Assembly (NCBI RefSeq): GCF_003990725.2
Contig: NZ_CP030064.1
Coordinates: 1,054,001-1,118,000, forward strand
Source of the DNA: Halorubrum sp. PV6
GTDB taxonomy: Archaea > Halobacteriota > Halobacteria > Halobacteriales > Haloferacaceae
Direction of reading: 5' to 3'
DNA length: 64,000 nucleotides
The notes under the pieces were generated by a model. The model was given only the letters and a program-made list of their open reading frames with translations. It was not told the origin of the DNA and did no database searches. The translations under genes were made by a program, and so were the position numbers. Numbering within the stretch: position 1 is the first letter of the stretch; each line of letters begins with the position of its first letter. Positions 1 to 8,163 of this stretch are shown here, piece after piece.

Positions 1-899
1 GCCAGTGCGGCCGCAACTTTCGGAACCGTTTCGATTGGAGAAGGTGATCCAGGTGGCGTCCACGCGGGACCCGCGTCAGCTGCCTGTTTGTACTGACTCC
101 ATCGCTCTTTGGCGGCGCTGGTGACTGTCAGGGTTGTCTCCTGCACTGCCGTTAGATACGCATCAAGCCTTGCTGTCGGAACTGGGCGACAGTCTGCTGG
201 GGCTGGGTTAGCGGCTGTCTGATCGGTCGGCTGCGCTTCGTCGGCAGCTGCGGCGTCGAGGTCGACGACGAAATCGAGACACGCCGCAAGGTGTGGATCG
301 AACGGCGCCTGATCACTAGCTGCGCGTGTGTGGGTAACGGCCACAGCGCCGGTTGACGACTGTGTGGTATACTGTGTCTCACTGGTAACCGCCACCTCAC
401 CGGTGGTGAGTGCCCGTCTGATCGTCATGTGCAGGTCGGCGGTGGCGTGTGCAATCGCGTCATAGATGGTGAGTCGCACCTCGGTATCGACCTGTGGCCC
501 CTGCTGGAGTGGCTCGCCAACGGCATGAGCTCTCGTTGCGGCTTCACACCCGAGGGTGGCAATCTGTCCACACGTCTCACGCACGTGTCGACACAGCGAC
601 GCCGTTGATGTCGGGACAGTCGCTGTGTAGCCAACCTGCAGTTCCTCTCGTGACATGTCGATGCTTGACCGGCCAGCACTGGCAAGTTGGAGCGCAACGG
701 CTTCGCCGGCAGTAGAAGCCATTCCTGGTGGCGTTAGTGTCGCTGCTAGCCGACGGAAGATCTGTGGATCGGCTGCGAGTTCCGCGACCGCATCAGATGG
801 GTCCATATGTACTGGCTCGGCCGTGTTGGTGTTATCTGCAGCGACTACAATGAGGCGTGTTGACACGGGTTCCGTCAATGGTGATGCTCCCGGGAGCAT
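1..899 (-). CDS. MCM-like protein lacking AAA+ motor (partial, runs off left edge)
   Basis: The reading frame stays open to the window edge, so the C-terminus is missing. Around residues 45 to 65 it has a stretch, LAADPQIFRRLAATLTPP, that resembles the entry into the MCM ATPase domain (DP..  RL  ..P). The following region aligns by eye with the protein at 5647-6537 (for example ALTTGEVA against GMTTGEVP), so the two are paralogues. No Walker A or Walker B motif is seen. The ATG at 899 begins a plausible run (MLPGASPLTEPVSTRL); an internal ATG at 806 is the alternative. It is divergent from the small gene at 988. I infer an MCM-derived or MCM-mimicking protein of a mobile element; its function is unknown. 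Confidence 0.6.
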   Translation of the reverse strand, partial: MLPGASPLTEPVSTRLIVVAADNTNTAEPVHMDPSDAVAELAADPQIFRRLAATLTPPGMASTAGEAVALQLASAGRSSIDMSREELQVGYTATVPTSTASLCRHVRETCGQIATLGCEAATRAHAVGEPLQQGPQVDTEVRLTIYDAIAHATADLHMTIRRALTTGEVAVTSETQYTTQSSTGAVAVTHTRAASDQAPFDPHLAACLDFVVDLDAAAADEAQPTDQTAANPAPADCRPVPTARLDAYLTAVQETTLTVTSAAKERWSQYKQAADAGPAWTPPGSPSPIETVPKVAAAL

Positions 900-987
900 G
901 ACGTATGGCACCGATCGTGTCGAATTCCATCGGTCAGCTGTTTATGTGCCTGAATGGGTGCGGTCGTGTTCACTCGACCGTGTTGTC

Positions 988-1236
988 ATGACGAAGAAGA
1001 CTTCCGTTGACGAGATCGCATTGCCCGACGAACTGTCACACCCTCCGGGAGTGCCCACACTGGACGACGCCACCAGATTCACGCCCGAACACGCGCCCCA
1101 CCGGCGTGTCGAGTACGAGCGGCGCGTCGACGCCGACGGCTGGGTTGATCCCGCCGCCGAGCGGACTGAACAGCCACCCGCTACGGACGCTGCATCGGCG
1201 CTGTCAGCATGGTCTGGTGGTGACTCCGATGCGTAA
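988..1236 (+). CDS. Small conserved hypothetical protein, first gene of a duplicated cassette
   Basis: An 82-residue acidic protein with no recognised domain. It contains FTPEHAPHRRVEYERRVDAD, which resembles YTPERQPRRQVRYEPRTHAD in the protein at 4751-5005, so the two are divergent paralogues. The upstream DNA is also conserved between the copies (gaatgggtgcggtc about 40 bases before each start). Its stop codon lies inside the start region of the next gene (8-base overlap), as in the second copy. It probably acts together with the downstream winged-helix protein, but nothing shows how. Confidence 0.6.
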   Translation: MTKKTSVDEIALPDELSHPPGVPTLDDATRFTPEHAPHRRVEYERRVDADGWVDPAAERTEQPPATDAASALSAWSGGDSDA

Positions 1237-1567
1237 GGCCGTCCCCGAGAGACGGCGGGTGTGTGCGCTGGTGCGTCACCCGCGTCGTCGCGCCCTCCTG
1301 TTGGTGGTTGCGATCGCACCCGACCATGGAGTTCCCTTGCAGACTGCTGTAGAACTGATCCGGACTCTCGAAATTGGTGTGACACCACAGGGAATCGAAC
1401 AGCAATCCGTGCAAATACTCGAGCACACACTCGAACAGACGCATCTGCCGGCGCTTGCAGCCATGGGGCTCGTTACCGTCACCGACACAGGCCACATTCA
1501 GGCTGGGTCTCGGTTTGCGATGGGTCTCCGGTTCCTTGTGACGACCCGGACGGTGTCCAGCAATTGA
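1229..1567 (+). CDS. Winged-helix protein, DUF7344-like (cassette copy 1)
   Basis: A 112-residue protein starting at an ATG that overlaps the previous stop by 8 bases (atgcgtaa). The N-terminal segment LVRHPRRRALLLVVAIAP matches the opening helix of haloarchaeal DUF7344-type winged helices, and the end of the domain (LAAMGLVTVTDTGHIQAG) looks like the wing. It is a paralogue of 4998-5327, which has the clearer LFDVLSHARRRSIILAVA. A DNA-binding regulatory role is inferred from the fold. The C-terminal 15 residues differ from the paralogue. Confidence 0.65.
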   Translation: MRKAVPERRRVCALVRHPRRRALLLVVAIAPDHGVPLQTAVELIRTLEIGVTPQGIEQQSVQILEHTLEQTHLPALAAMGLVTVTDTGHIQAGSRFAMGLRFLVTTRTVSSN

Positions 1568-1760
1568 TTCCGAGTCTCCGCCTGGTTTGGGTGGAGATGG
1601 GAGTACCGGCTGGGTGGCACAGCCCGGAGTCTCCCTGCACGACTTGTCCGGCGGACTCCAACCGCAGGCACAAGTGGTAGACTGCAAACCGTAATATCCC
1701 AACTGCGGTCGGGATTTTTCCACCTTCAGGCGGCGGCGGATGTCACCAGAAATCAAGGTG
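1568..1760. other. Intergenic stretch without a recognised gene
   Basis: This gap lies between the winged-helix gene and the IS1341-type element. Short open frames exist on both strands but none resembles a known protein. The last part (after about 1680) leads into the likely left end of the transposon. No convincing promoter or RNA was seen. Confidence 0.4.
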
Positions 1761-1866
1761 GATGCCCCGTCCTCACGGAGCGAACGAAGTGATGCGAGTA
1801 GGGCGAGGAGGAAACCGACATGGCTACAACCTCACCTTCAAATACTAGTAGTCTCATAAATACAAC

Positions 1867-3156
1867 ATGAGCGTGAAGGCGAACCGCACTGTGCGTATCC
1901 CACTCTCTGTCCCCGATCACTGGGTGGACGACCTTCACGCCACACATAACCTATATCAATACTGTCAAAACCGAACTGTCGACTGGTGCTGGCCTGACAC
2001 CCCCACACACCCAGACGACCTCAAGACCAGCAAAGGCGACGCCGAAGACGCCCTCTACGACGATCTCCGCGACAAAACAGACAACGAACTCCACGCGAAC
2101 CTCGTCCAAAAGGCCATCAAAGACGCAGTGAGTGCAGTCGGTTCATGCAAGACCTCATGGGAAAACGGCGACCGCATCAGCAAACCCGAGTTCCAAGACC
2201 GTGCTGACGAGTCGTACACGATGACGTATGACAAGCGAGCGGGGACATACCACCGATACAAAGCCTCGTTCGCCGTACTCGATGGAGATCCCGTGCACTG
2301 TCGCTACGAACTCCCTGCAACCCTCAACGCCACGCCGTACAACCAGTATGTGCGTGACTCTCGATGGGGGTTCAGCACGAGCAAGCTCGTCTTCGACGGC
2401 GAGCAGTTCTGGCTCCATGCCGTGATGAACCGCTCTTACACAGACGCACCAGAGTACCCACCGACAGCCGATGGTTCAAACACGCAAGAGGACTTCACAA
2501 GAGTTCTCGGCGTGGACCTCAATGTCAACGGGCACTCACCAGTCACCAGCGCCGGTGGCTTCCACGGCAACGCAGACTACCTCAACCACCGTCGGAGCAC
2601 CTACGAGGAGCTGCGTGGCGAACTCCAAGAAACGGGGACACGATCTGCACACCTTCGCTTACAGTCTCGGCAAGGCGTCGAGTGGGCATGGTTCGACCAG
2701 TACGCTCACCACATGGCAAATTGCATCGTTGCAGACGCCGTTGCTGTCGGAGCAACCAACGTCGTGTTTGAGGACTTGACTCGGATTCGACAGCGCATCT
2801 CGAACGAGCCGAAATTCCAGCAGTGGTTGTTCTGACGTGTCCAAGAGTACGTCGCATACAAGCTCGAGGAGTATGGAATCAGCTTCGAGCAAGTGGCCGC
2901 ACGGTATACGAGTCGGTCCTGTAGTCGAACGGATTGTGACTGCGTGGATGAAGACAATCGGTCTGGCAAGCAGTTCAACTGCGTATCGTGTGGGTATGCA
3001 TTGAATGCGGACTTGAACGCGGCAAAGAATATCGGATTGAAATTCCTCGAGACACTCCCGGCGAGCCGCACGTGTTTGTCTGGGAAGGCCACCAGTCAAC
3101 TGGCCTTGGTGTCGGGGACGCTCACGCCCACCGGGAGTTTTTCCCGTATGGACTAG
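1867..3156 (+). pseudogene. tnpB: TnpB RNA-guided nuclease with in-frame stop
   Basis: Reads as a TnpB of about 429 residues interrupted once, at the TGA 2833-2835 after FQQWLF; the same frame then continues RVQEYVAYKLEEYGI. In intact relatives an Arg is expected here, so CGA to TGA is the simplest change. Before the stop are the RuvC-I Asp (LGVDLNVNG) and RuvC-II Glu (NVVFEDLTRIR). After it come the zinc ribbon (CSRTDC, CVSCG) and the RuvC-III Asp (NADLNAAKNIG). Without readthrough the nuclease centre is incomplete. TnpB normally cleaves DNA guided by an omegaRNA made from the element right end. The rest of the frame is undamaged, so the mutation looks recent. Confidence 0.85.
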
Positions 3157-3159
3157 GCG

Positions 3160-3235
3160 TCCACCGACAAGCCCCACCCTCAACGAGCGAGTGGCAGTCT
3201 ACCTGCCCGAGCGAAGTAGGGTGGGGTAGTTGACT
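3160..3235 (+). ncRNA. Putative omegaRNA 3' end / transposon right-end hairpin
   Basis: Directly after tnpB, a 9-bp perfect stem (3172-3180 with 3218-3226) encloses a 37-base loop containing GAGCGA repeats. In IS200/IS605 elements this region overlaps the guide RNA scaffold. The hairpin is seen; transcription as an omegaRNA is inferred from the family. Confidence 0.5.
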
Positions 3236-3340
3236 GATGACGACAACCGCTCAAGGCACCCGTACCTTCCGTACGACCGTATCCAGTTCCACGTTGCGCT
3301 CATTGCGAACGACCCCAGCGACGAGTCCACAACACTGTGA
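3236..3340 (+). pseudogene. Possible C-terminal remnant of an interrupted gene
   Basis: Immediately after the transposon right end, an open frame reads DDDNRSRHPYLPYDRIQFHV and then ALIANDPSDESTTL before a TGA. It has no start, and its composition looks coding. It may be the tail of a gene split by the TnpB element, but the matching 5' part was not recognised on the left side. Confidence 0.3.
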
Positions 3341-3552
3341 GGCTGGTCATCGACATCAACAAATCTAGCCGGTGAACGCCGTGAGCCGACGCGTGTATGC
3401 GGTCAACGGCTTTGTTGAAATCCCAGTGTTCAGATATATTCCCGCCTGAAACAGCCGGTCGCCAAAGACTACGTATTGACTACTGTGAGTTTGTACTGAC
3501 ATGGATGGCGCGTCACAACGTCTATTACAGCGGAGAGAGAATATGAGGTAAG

Positions 3553-3861
3553 ATGGCCACAAACAACGACAAAATCCAGTTCCGGGGAGAAAGTGAGAAG
3601 GAGGCGACTCAGATTGTCGATCAGATGCGTCTTGGTGGGATCAACATCAGTGAGCTTGCTCGACAGGGTCTTCAAGAGAAACTCCGAGAAGTCCTCTCGG
3701 ACGAGGAGAAGATCACCCTCCACCAGCGATACAAGCAGGGAGAGCTTTCTGAAGACGTTGCAGAGATTCTTCTTGGTGATGCCTTGGGAGAAATTGAGCG
3801 GGAGCGGGAGGCCTTTGAGGAGGCTGCGGAGCTTGACACGACTGGCGTGTTCCAGAAGTGA
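3553..3861 (+). CDS. Antitoxin-like protein paired with PIN toxin
   Basis: A 102-residue protein. Residues 15 to 50 (IVDQMRLGGINISELARQGL) look like a ribbon-helix-helix or UPF0175-like DNA-binding segment, followed by a charged region containing a conserved-looking stretch (ELSEDVAEILLGDALGEIE). Its stop overlaps the GTG start of the PIN-like gene by 4 bases (GTGA), so the two are translationally coupled. It is inferred to neutralise the downstream nuclease and repress the operon. The exact antitoxin family is not certain. Confidence 0.65.
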   Translation: MATNNDKIQFRGESEKEATQIVDQMRLGGINISELARQGLQEKLREVLSDEEKITLHQRYKQGELSEDVAEILLGDALGEIEREREAFEEAAELDTTGVFQK

Positions 3862-4469
3862 AGATGGTGGATGATGTACGCCATCCAGTTATCGTTGATA
3901 CAGACGCACTAATTGCTGTCGCGAACACGGGTCTCTGGTCTCGAATTACGGATAATATACAGCTGACGACGACTAACGTGTGCTATCACGAACTCAAGCG
4001 CCACGTTCGGGAGATGTCTGAGTACGCGCCTGACGGGACGAGAGAGCGGTGGGTCCACGACGGGAGTAAGCGGGCACTTGAGCCGTTCGACGACGAGGAG
4101 AAGTCGTTTACGACGGTTCCGTGTGTTCCTCGACCGCATGGAGAGGATGCTGGGGAGAAGTCCGTGAAGATGGAAAGTGAGCAGCATACAGAGGTGTATC
4201 GGTTCGCTATTTTGATGGATACGCACGGGCGTCGGGCTATTAATCGAGTATTCGGTGACACCGACGAGACGACTGGAAAAGCAGTTGCTCCCACGTTTTT
4301 GCTGTATCTGCTACTAGACGACGGAGAGTGTACTGTAGCGGAGTTTTGTCAGGCCTGTGGCGAGATGCTTCGAGGGGAAGGCTGGACAGGATATCAAGCG
4401 ATTCAGGCAGCGTGGGAAGCGATCCCGGTCGATTGCTCGCAGTATCTCCCGGACACTCTACTTTCATGA
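3858..4469 (+). CDS. PIN-domain-like toxin (VapC-type ribonuclease)
   Basis: A 203-residue protein. The N-terminal VIVDTDALIAVANTG has the first PIN-domain acidic residue followed by a hydrophobic helix, and TTTNVCYHELKRH carries the second conserved acidic position. PIN toxins usually cleave tRNA or rRNA. At about 200 residues it is longer than a typical VapC (about 130), with an extra C-terminal helical part. The start is GTG at 3858, overlapping the antitoxin stop; ATG at 3864 is an alternative. Function is inferred from fold and operon structure. Confidence 0.65.
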   Translation: MKMVDDVRHPVIVDTDALIAVANTGLWSRITDNIQLTTTNVCYHELKRHVREMSEYAPDGTRERWVHDGSKRALEPFDDEEKSFTTVPCVPRPHGEDAGEKSVKMESEQHTEVYRFAILMDTHGRRAINRVFGDTDETTGKAVAPTFLLYLLLDDGECTVAEFCQACGEMLRGEGWTGYQAIQAAWEAIPVDCSQYLPDTLLS

Positions 4470-4750
4470 ACACTTCGGAACAACGAGATTGTATTACCAA
4501 CTATTGTTAATCTATCCTGAGCAATTCGTGAGTCCCCTGTATTGACCGCGATCGGGTCACTGTCTGGTATTGTTGATGCTCTCGCCAGTGCTGCTGATCT
4601 CGATTCACTCTGTCGGCCGCGGTGAGACCGCGGCACGCGACGAAACCGTGGCCTGCGAGCGTTCGGTTCGTGGATGTGTTGGTTGCGGCTGTGACTGCAG
4701 TTTGTGGATCCGGAATGGGTGCGGTCATGTTCGCTTGACCGTGTCTACAG
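4470..4750. other. Intergenic region upstream of cassette copy 2
   Basis: The last 50 bases resemble the sequence upstream of 988 (gaatgggtgcggtc then a gaccgtg motif), so this is probably the shared promoter region of the duplicated cassette. A minus-strand open frame at 4507-4728 has no recognisable similarity and is not called. Confidence 0.4.
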
Positions 4751-5005
4751 ATGACTGACCACGCAGAACCAAATTCGACCGACAGCGTCGTCTCGACTCC
4801 TGATCAACCGTGTGTACAGGTGCTTGCCTCCGGGTTCGCGATTCAGTACACACCCGAGCGTCAACCCCGGCGTCAGGTCCGGTATGAACCACGCACGCAC
4901 GCCGATGGCTGGTGGCGTATCGTCGACGAGTGGACAGGGTGTGCGTGGCGCGTGACTGACCGAGAACCGGTTGCTGATATCCAGCTCACTATCCACCATG
5001 ACTGA
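4751..5005 (+). CDS. Small conserved hypothetical protein (cassette copy 2)
   Basis: An 84-residue protein. The core YTPERQPRRQVRYEPRTHAD is followed by WWRIVDEWTGCAWRV and a REPV tail. This looks like a compact beta-rich domain seen in small haloarchaeal proteins, but I cannot name the family. It is a paralogue of 988-1236. The stop overlaps the next start by 8 bases (atgactga), repeating the copy 1 architecture, so the pair is probably one transcription and translation unit. Confidence 0.65.
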   Translation: MTDHAEPNSTDSVVSTPDQPCVQVLASGFAIQYTPERQPRRQVRYEPRTHADGWWRIVDEWTGCAWRVTDREPVADIQLTIHHD

Positions 5006-5327
5006 CACTGACACTTCGTTGGCAACGCTGTTCGATGTGCTCTCGCATGCGCGTCGTCGCAGCATCATCCTCGCCGTTGCCTGTGCGCCCGCTGGCGTGC
5101 AGTTGCGGACGGTTGCTGAGTTCCAGTACGCGATCGAACACGACGTGACCCCCACGGCTGCGGCAACACGCTCTGTGACGATTCTGCAGACGAATCTCAA
5201 ACGGAGTCATCTTGAGCCGTTGGAGGCGGCTGGCTGTATCACTCGGTCTGGTGACCGGCTTCACGCCGGGCCGACCCATGGGTGGGCTCTCGCGCTCATT
5301 GCTGTTGGGGCGCTGGTAGGCGCGTAG
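4998..5327 (+). CDS. DUF7344-like winged-helix protein (cassette copy 2)
   Basis: A 109-residue protein opening with LATLFDVLSHARRRSIILAV, the usual start of haloarchaeal DUF7344-type winged helices (a block of Arg after the first helix). The second helix region (RTVAEFQYAIEHDVTPTAAA) and the wing (LEAAGCITRSGDRLHAG) follow. The C-terminus is hydrophobic (ALALIAVGALVGA), possibly a short membrane-associated helix. It is coupled to 4751-5005 and converges on the MCM-like gene at 5647. A DNA-binding regulator is inferred. Confidence 0.7.
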   Translation: MTDTDTSLATLFDVLSHARRRSIILAVACAPAGVQLRTVAEFQYAIEHDVTPTAAATRSVTILQTNLKRSHLEPLEAAGCITRSGDRLHAGPTHGWALALIAVGALVGA

Positions 5328-5646
5328 GGGAACTCGGCGGCGGCGGCGTTCGATGGTGTGGCTGTGATTTTTCCCACCACGTAGTCGTGGACATTCTCCT
5401 CGATCTCGTGTACAGTGGGTCATCGAAACAGGAACCCCACGAGTGCAGTGAGGCGTCCGGGAGACACACGCTACGGTCACTGTGGCGATCATCGTGGCCC
5501 GTAGTTCGTAACCAGAAGTGTAGTCGATCAACTGGCTCGCTACGTCCTTGGGAGTTCATCGACGAGTGAGGTCGGATACCGCTCGCTGTCTGTGACCCTC
5601 TCCTCGCGGCAAACGGCGAGGAGGCAATCACTAGTACTCACGACGA
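5328..5646. other. Intergenic region between convergent genes
   Basis: About 320 bases without a supported gene. Open frames here are short, on both strands, and lack family resemblance. The inverted sequence around 5595-5615 (cctctcctcgcggc then ggcgaggagg) could act as a terminator hairpin for either side. Confidence 0.35.
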
Positions 5647-6537
5647 CTAATCGACATGCAACATATTGGCATACAGGTCCGCTGCCGTCTCAACGTGGGC
5701 TGGCGTGACCATGTCGGAGAGTTCGAGTCGCGCACTTGCGATTGCGAGTCGTTCGATGGTGTCTGTTCCGCCGGTCTGTGTCGGTGACTCGGTACTGTCG
5801 GCGTCGACATCGTGGGCGATCTCCGTCGCGGTGTTCATCTTCTCAAGCTGCTCGCGGGCCGCCGTAGAGAGTGGTGTTGGTCGCTGCCGAGCGTACTCGA
5901 GATACACGCCGGCAAATGCGGGCTCAACCGGATCGATCGTGGGGAGCCGCGTGTCGGTGAGCCAGCGATCAGCTGTGCGATCTGCAGTGACCACCCCGTC
6001 AACTGCCAGCGCCAGTTCGGGGATAATATCGTCGGACGCACCACGGCGCCGGGTAGGAGACGTCCGCCACGTCACGGTGATGGCGCCCGGTGCTGGATGG
6101 GTGCCGTCAGTCGTCCACTCTGGAACCTCGCCCGTTGTCATCCCTTGTGCAATTGCCTCTTGGAGATCTGGCCCAGCAAACCTGATCGACGAATACGCCG
6201 TCAAGGCAGTGTCTGGATCCGTAATCGGGCTCGTACCGCCCGTGTGCAGAGCGGCTGTGTGGTCGGCCGCCTCACAGTAGATGAGCCCGACGCTACCAGT
6301 GGCTGTACGGAGTGTGGTGAACGCGGAACTCGCTGGGATTCGTCTGTCGAGTCTGAGCCCGAGATGCAGCGGGCGCACCGCTTGATCGACGGTCGCCACC
6401 GGCGCGCTCACGAACTGTAAGAGGAGTGCTTCGCCAACTCGTGGCGGGATCTTAGGCGGGGTGAGTGTCAGTGCAAGCCGCTGTCGGGTGTACGGATCGG
6501 CTGTCAATTCGGTTGCGGTCATCTCGCCAGTGCGCAT
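5647..6537 (-). CDS. MCM-like protein without Walker motifs
   Basis: A 296-residue protein. The N-terminal LTADPYTRQRLALTLTPP resembles the MCM segment just before the AAA+ core. The C-terminus resembles the MCM lid and arginine-finger region: YLEYARQRPTPLSTAAREQL, then IERLAIASARLELSD, matching the MCM pattern RL.EASARVRLSD. The part between lacks a P-loop (GDPGTGKS) and Walker B, and the protein is less than half the length of an MCM helicase. I infer a replication-linked accessory or decoy protein of a plasmid or integrated element. It is a paralogue of the partial gene at 1-899. Confidence 0.65.
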   Translation of the reverse strand: MRTGEMTATELTADPYTRQRLALTLTPPKIPPRVGEALLLQFVSAPVATVDQAVRPLHLGLRLDRRIPASSAFTTLRTATGSVGLIYCEAADHTAALHTGGTSPITDPDTALTAYSSIRFAGPDLQEAIAQGMTTGEVPEWTTDGTHPAPGAITVTWRTSPTRRRGASDDIIPELALAVDGVVTADRTADRWLTDTRLPTIDPVEPAFAGVYLEYARQRPTPLSTAAREQLEKMNTATEIAHDVDADSTESPTQTGGTDTIERLAIASARLELSDMVTPAHVETAADLYANMLHVD

Positions 6538-6860
6538 ACACGGTCAACGTGTGGCCGAGAGTTGTATGCAGCGTGTACAATGAGTCGGGTTCACACCCCA
6601 CAAAAAGTATCTATCGCCCACTCGGGTGTTGCCTCTCCAGAAATCTAATTCGAAACAGTCGCTATCTCCGTGGAGGAGGGCGGTTTCCAGCATGAACCAC
6701 TCACAGATCGTTTCGCCTCACTCTCCATCCGTATCTGAACACCGTCCTGTCAGCATCACCGCTGAGAACATTATTCCGGTTACTTCTGTGGAACTAATAG
6801 TGGCAAAAAATGCAATCAATCTTATTTGACAGCACATGTTGCTGTCAAAGAGATTATGAT
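6538..6860. other. Intergenic region
   Basis: No convincing coding frame. AT content rises towards 6780-6860 (taatagtggcaaaaaatgc), which probably holds the promoter of the coiled-coil gene at 6861. Confidence 0.35.
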
Positions 6861-7115
6861 ATGGCCAGCTTTATTTCCGAGCATGATGAGTTGGGTGTGA
6901 TGAGCGAACACGAAGAGATGGAGGAAGTCTATTCACGCCTGTCAGATGGTGAGAACCGCGCACGGGAGCTTGAACGCACACAGGTTGACCTCCAGCATCG
7001 GGTCGAGATGCTCGAAAAAGTCATTGTACATCTCATTGATAAGTCAGATATTGACCCCGATGAGATTGGAGATACTGAGACGTTAGGGCAAAGTCCGGTT
7101 ACATCAATCCGATAA
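6861..7115 (+). CDS. Small acidic coiled-coil protein
   Basis: An 84-residue protein. From about residue 15 to 65 it is rich in Glu, Leu and Arg with heptad-like spacing (MEEVYSRLSDGENRARELER, then LQHRVEMLEKVIVHLI), which predicts a coiled coil. The tail is acidic. Family not recognised; such proteins occur on haloarchaeal plasmids. The ATG at 6861 was chosen over an upstream ATG at 6810 because the upstream segment is Cys-rich and non-halophilic in character. Confidence 0.5.
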   Translation: MASFISEHDELGVMSEHEEMEEVYSRLSDGENRARELERTQVDLQHRVEMLEKVIVHLIDKSDIDPDEIGDTETLGQSPVTSIR

Positions 7116-7265
7116 AAGCCACACCAGTGAACTATCGCACCCTACTCGTCTGCTAACGTAGATTCCTTGAGGGGGGATTTCTATTTCAACGACGCGACGT
7201 GTACTGACCATGTCACCAGAATCGGCACTCAGTGAAGTGGTCGTATCTCTTGTTCAACGGCACGG

Positions 7266-7671
7266 TCACTGGCGGTTCCCACGCTGTGGTTCGCGGTGAG
7301 ATATTGTCGACAATCCACCGTGGCCGGCCACTTGAATGGCGCTCACCCAATCAAGGTCGCGAACATCACTCAGACGATGGTCATAGCTCCTTGTGGAGAT
7401 CCCGGCTCGCTCGATCTGGAGCGGCCGAGCGACTGATCCGCTTTGAACAGTGTGGCGTACAGCTTCGTTGCTGTCGGGGTCAGGTCGGGGCGGAAGCGTG
7501 TGGCCGGGAGTGTCGCCGCGGCGCGTTCAATGTCGGCAGGCGTCGGAGAATGAGGGTCGTTCAGCGCTCGGAGGAGGTCCACCACGACATCGTACGGACA
7601 TGCTTGGTGGGTAGTGCCGATAGACCGAACGAGTGGAGACACAGCTGGACGAGTTGCTGTCGCTCACCCGA
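7266..7671 (-). pseudogene. Frameshifted C-terminal remnant of the large plasmid winged-helix protein
   Basis: Three frames together reproduce the C-terminal part of the 902-residue protein at 20118-22826. These are ERQQLVQLCLHSFG, then QACPYDVVVDLLRALNDPHS through TRFRPDLTPTATKLYATL, then ERAGISTRSYDHRLSDVRDL. At least two frameshifts separate these blocks and no N-terminal part is present. This is a decayed second copy, evidence that the element type was present more than once. Confidence 0.75.
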
Positions 7672-7677
7672 GGCGGC

Positions 7678-8160
7678 TTACGGTGGGTTTTGACCAGCAT
7701 TGAGCGGCGCATACGAATTTCTGTGGTAGGCGACCCGCCAGAGTTTACAGACGGCGCGAGTGACTAGTTCCTCGGGAGACTGTCTGATACAGGATTCTTC
7801 GACGGCGTCCAGATCTGAGCTCGCAGTCGGCGGCGAATGATAGTGTTCGAGCCTACTGACGTGAATGTAGTCTCCCGCATGTGGATGCTTTCCCCACCAG
7901 AAATTCACGCCGTCCGTGTCCGTGTAGTGAAATTTGTAGTCAGCTCGTGTCGTCCACTGGATGTCAATCCGAGCCTCGTCTGCCACACACAACCCGTCGT
8001 CGAGCACAACTTCGAGGACAGATGGATGAAGATAGTCGTCAAGTTCGGCTGTCGCAAGCGGCTCCATTTCCTCGACAACGTCGCGAATCGTCAGAAGTGC
8101 CGGACGGTCCGTCGCTCCGCGAAGCGTATGGTGTTCGTTTTGATCTGCGGAGTCCTCCAT
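7678..8160 (-). CDS. TumE-like protein paired with DUF7342-like regulator
   Basis: A 160-residue protein. The middle part (YKFHYTDTDGVNFWWGKHPH, then ISRLEHYHSPP-like VSRLEHYHSPPTASSD and a C-terminal VTRAVCKLWR) resembles haloarchaeal TumE-family proteins, small proteins usually found with a partner regulator. It follows the winged-helix gene by 3 bases, so they form one operon. TumE relatives are proposed toxins; a toxin role here is inference. The first 50 residues are less typical. Confidence 0.55.
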   Translation of the reverse strand: MEDSADQNEHHTLRGATDRPALLTIRDVVEEMEPLATAELDDYLHPSVLEVVLDDGLCVADEARIDIQWTTRADYKFHYTDTDGVNFWWGKHPHAGDYIHVSRLEHYHSPPTASSDLDAVEESCIRQSPEELVTRAVCKLWRVAYHRNSYAPLNAGQNPP

Positions 8161-8163
8161 CGC

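Larger units (their letters stand above)
1761..3235 (+). mobile_element. IS1341-type (IS200/IS605 family) element, TnpB only
   Basis: The element carries a tnpB gene and no TnpA. Its right end has a strong hairpin, ccccaccct at 3172-3180 pairing with agggtgggg at 3218-3226, followed by tagttgac, typical of haloarchaeal IS200/IS605 right ends and of the omegaRNA 3' region. The left boundary is approximate: a GC-rich stretch with similar motifs (gagcgaacgaagtgatgcgagtaggg, shown here only to mark 1778-1803) precedes tnpB. With no tnpA it could move only with help in trans. Confidence 0.7.

Noticed and set aside
1753-1947. Short minus-strand frame over the tnpB start
   Set aside because: Antisense to tnpB, with no similarity to TnpA or any known protein.
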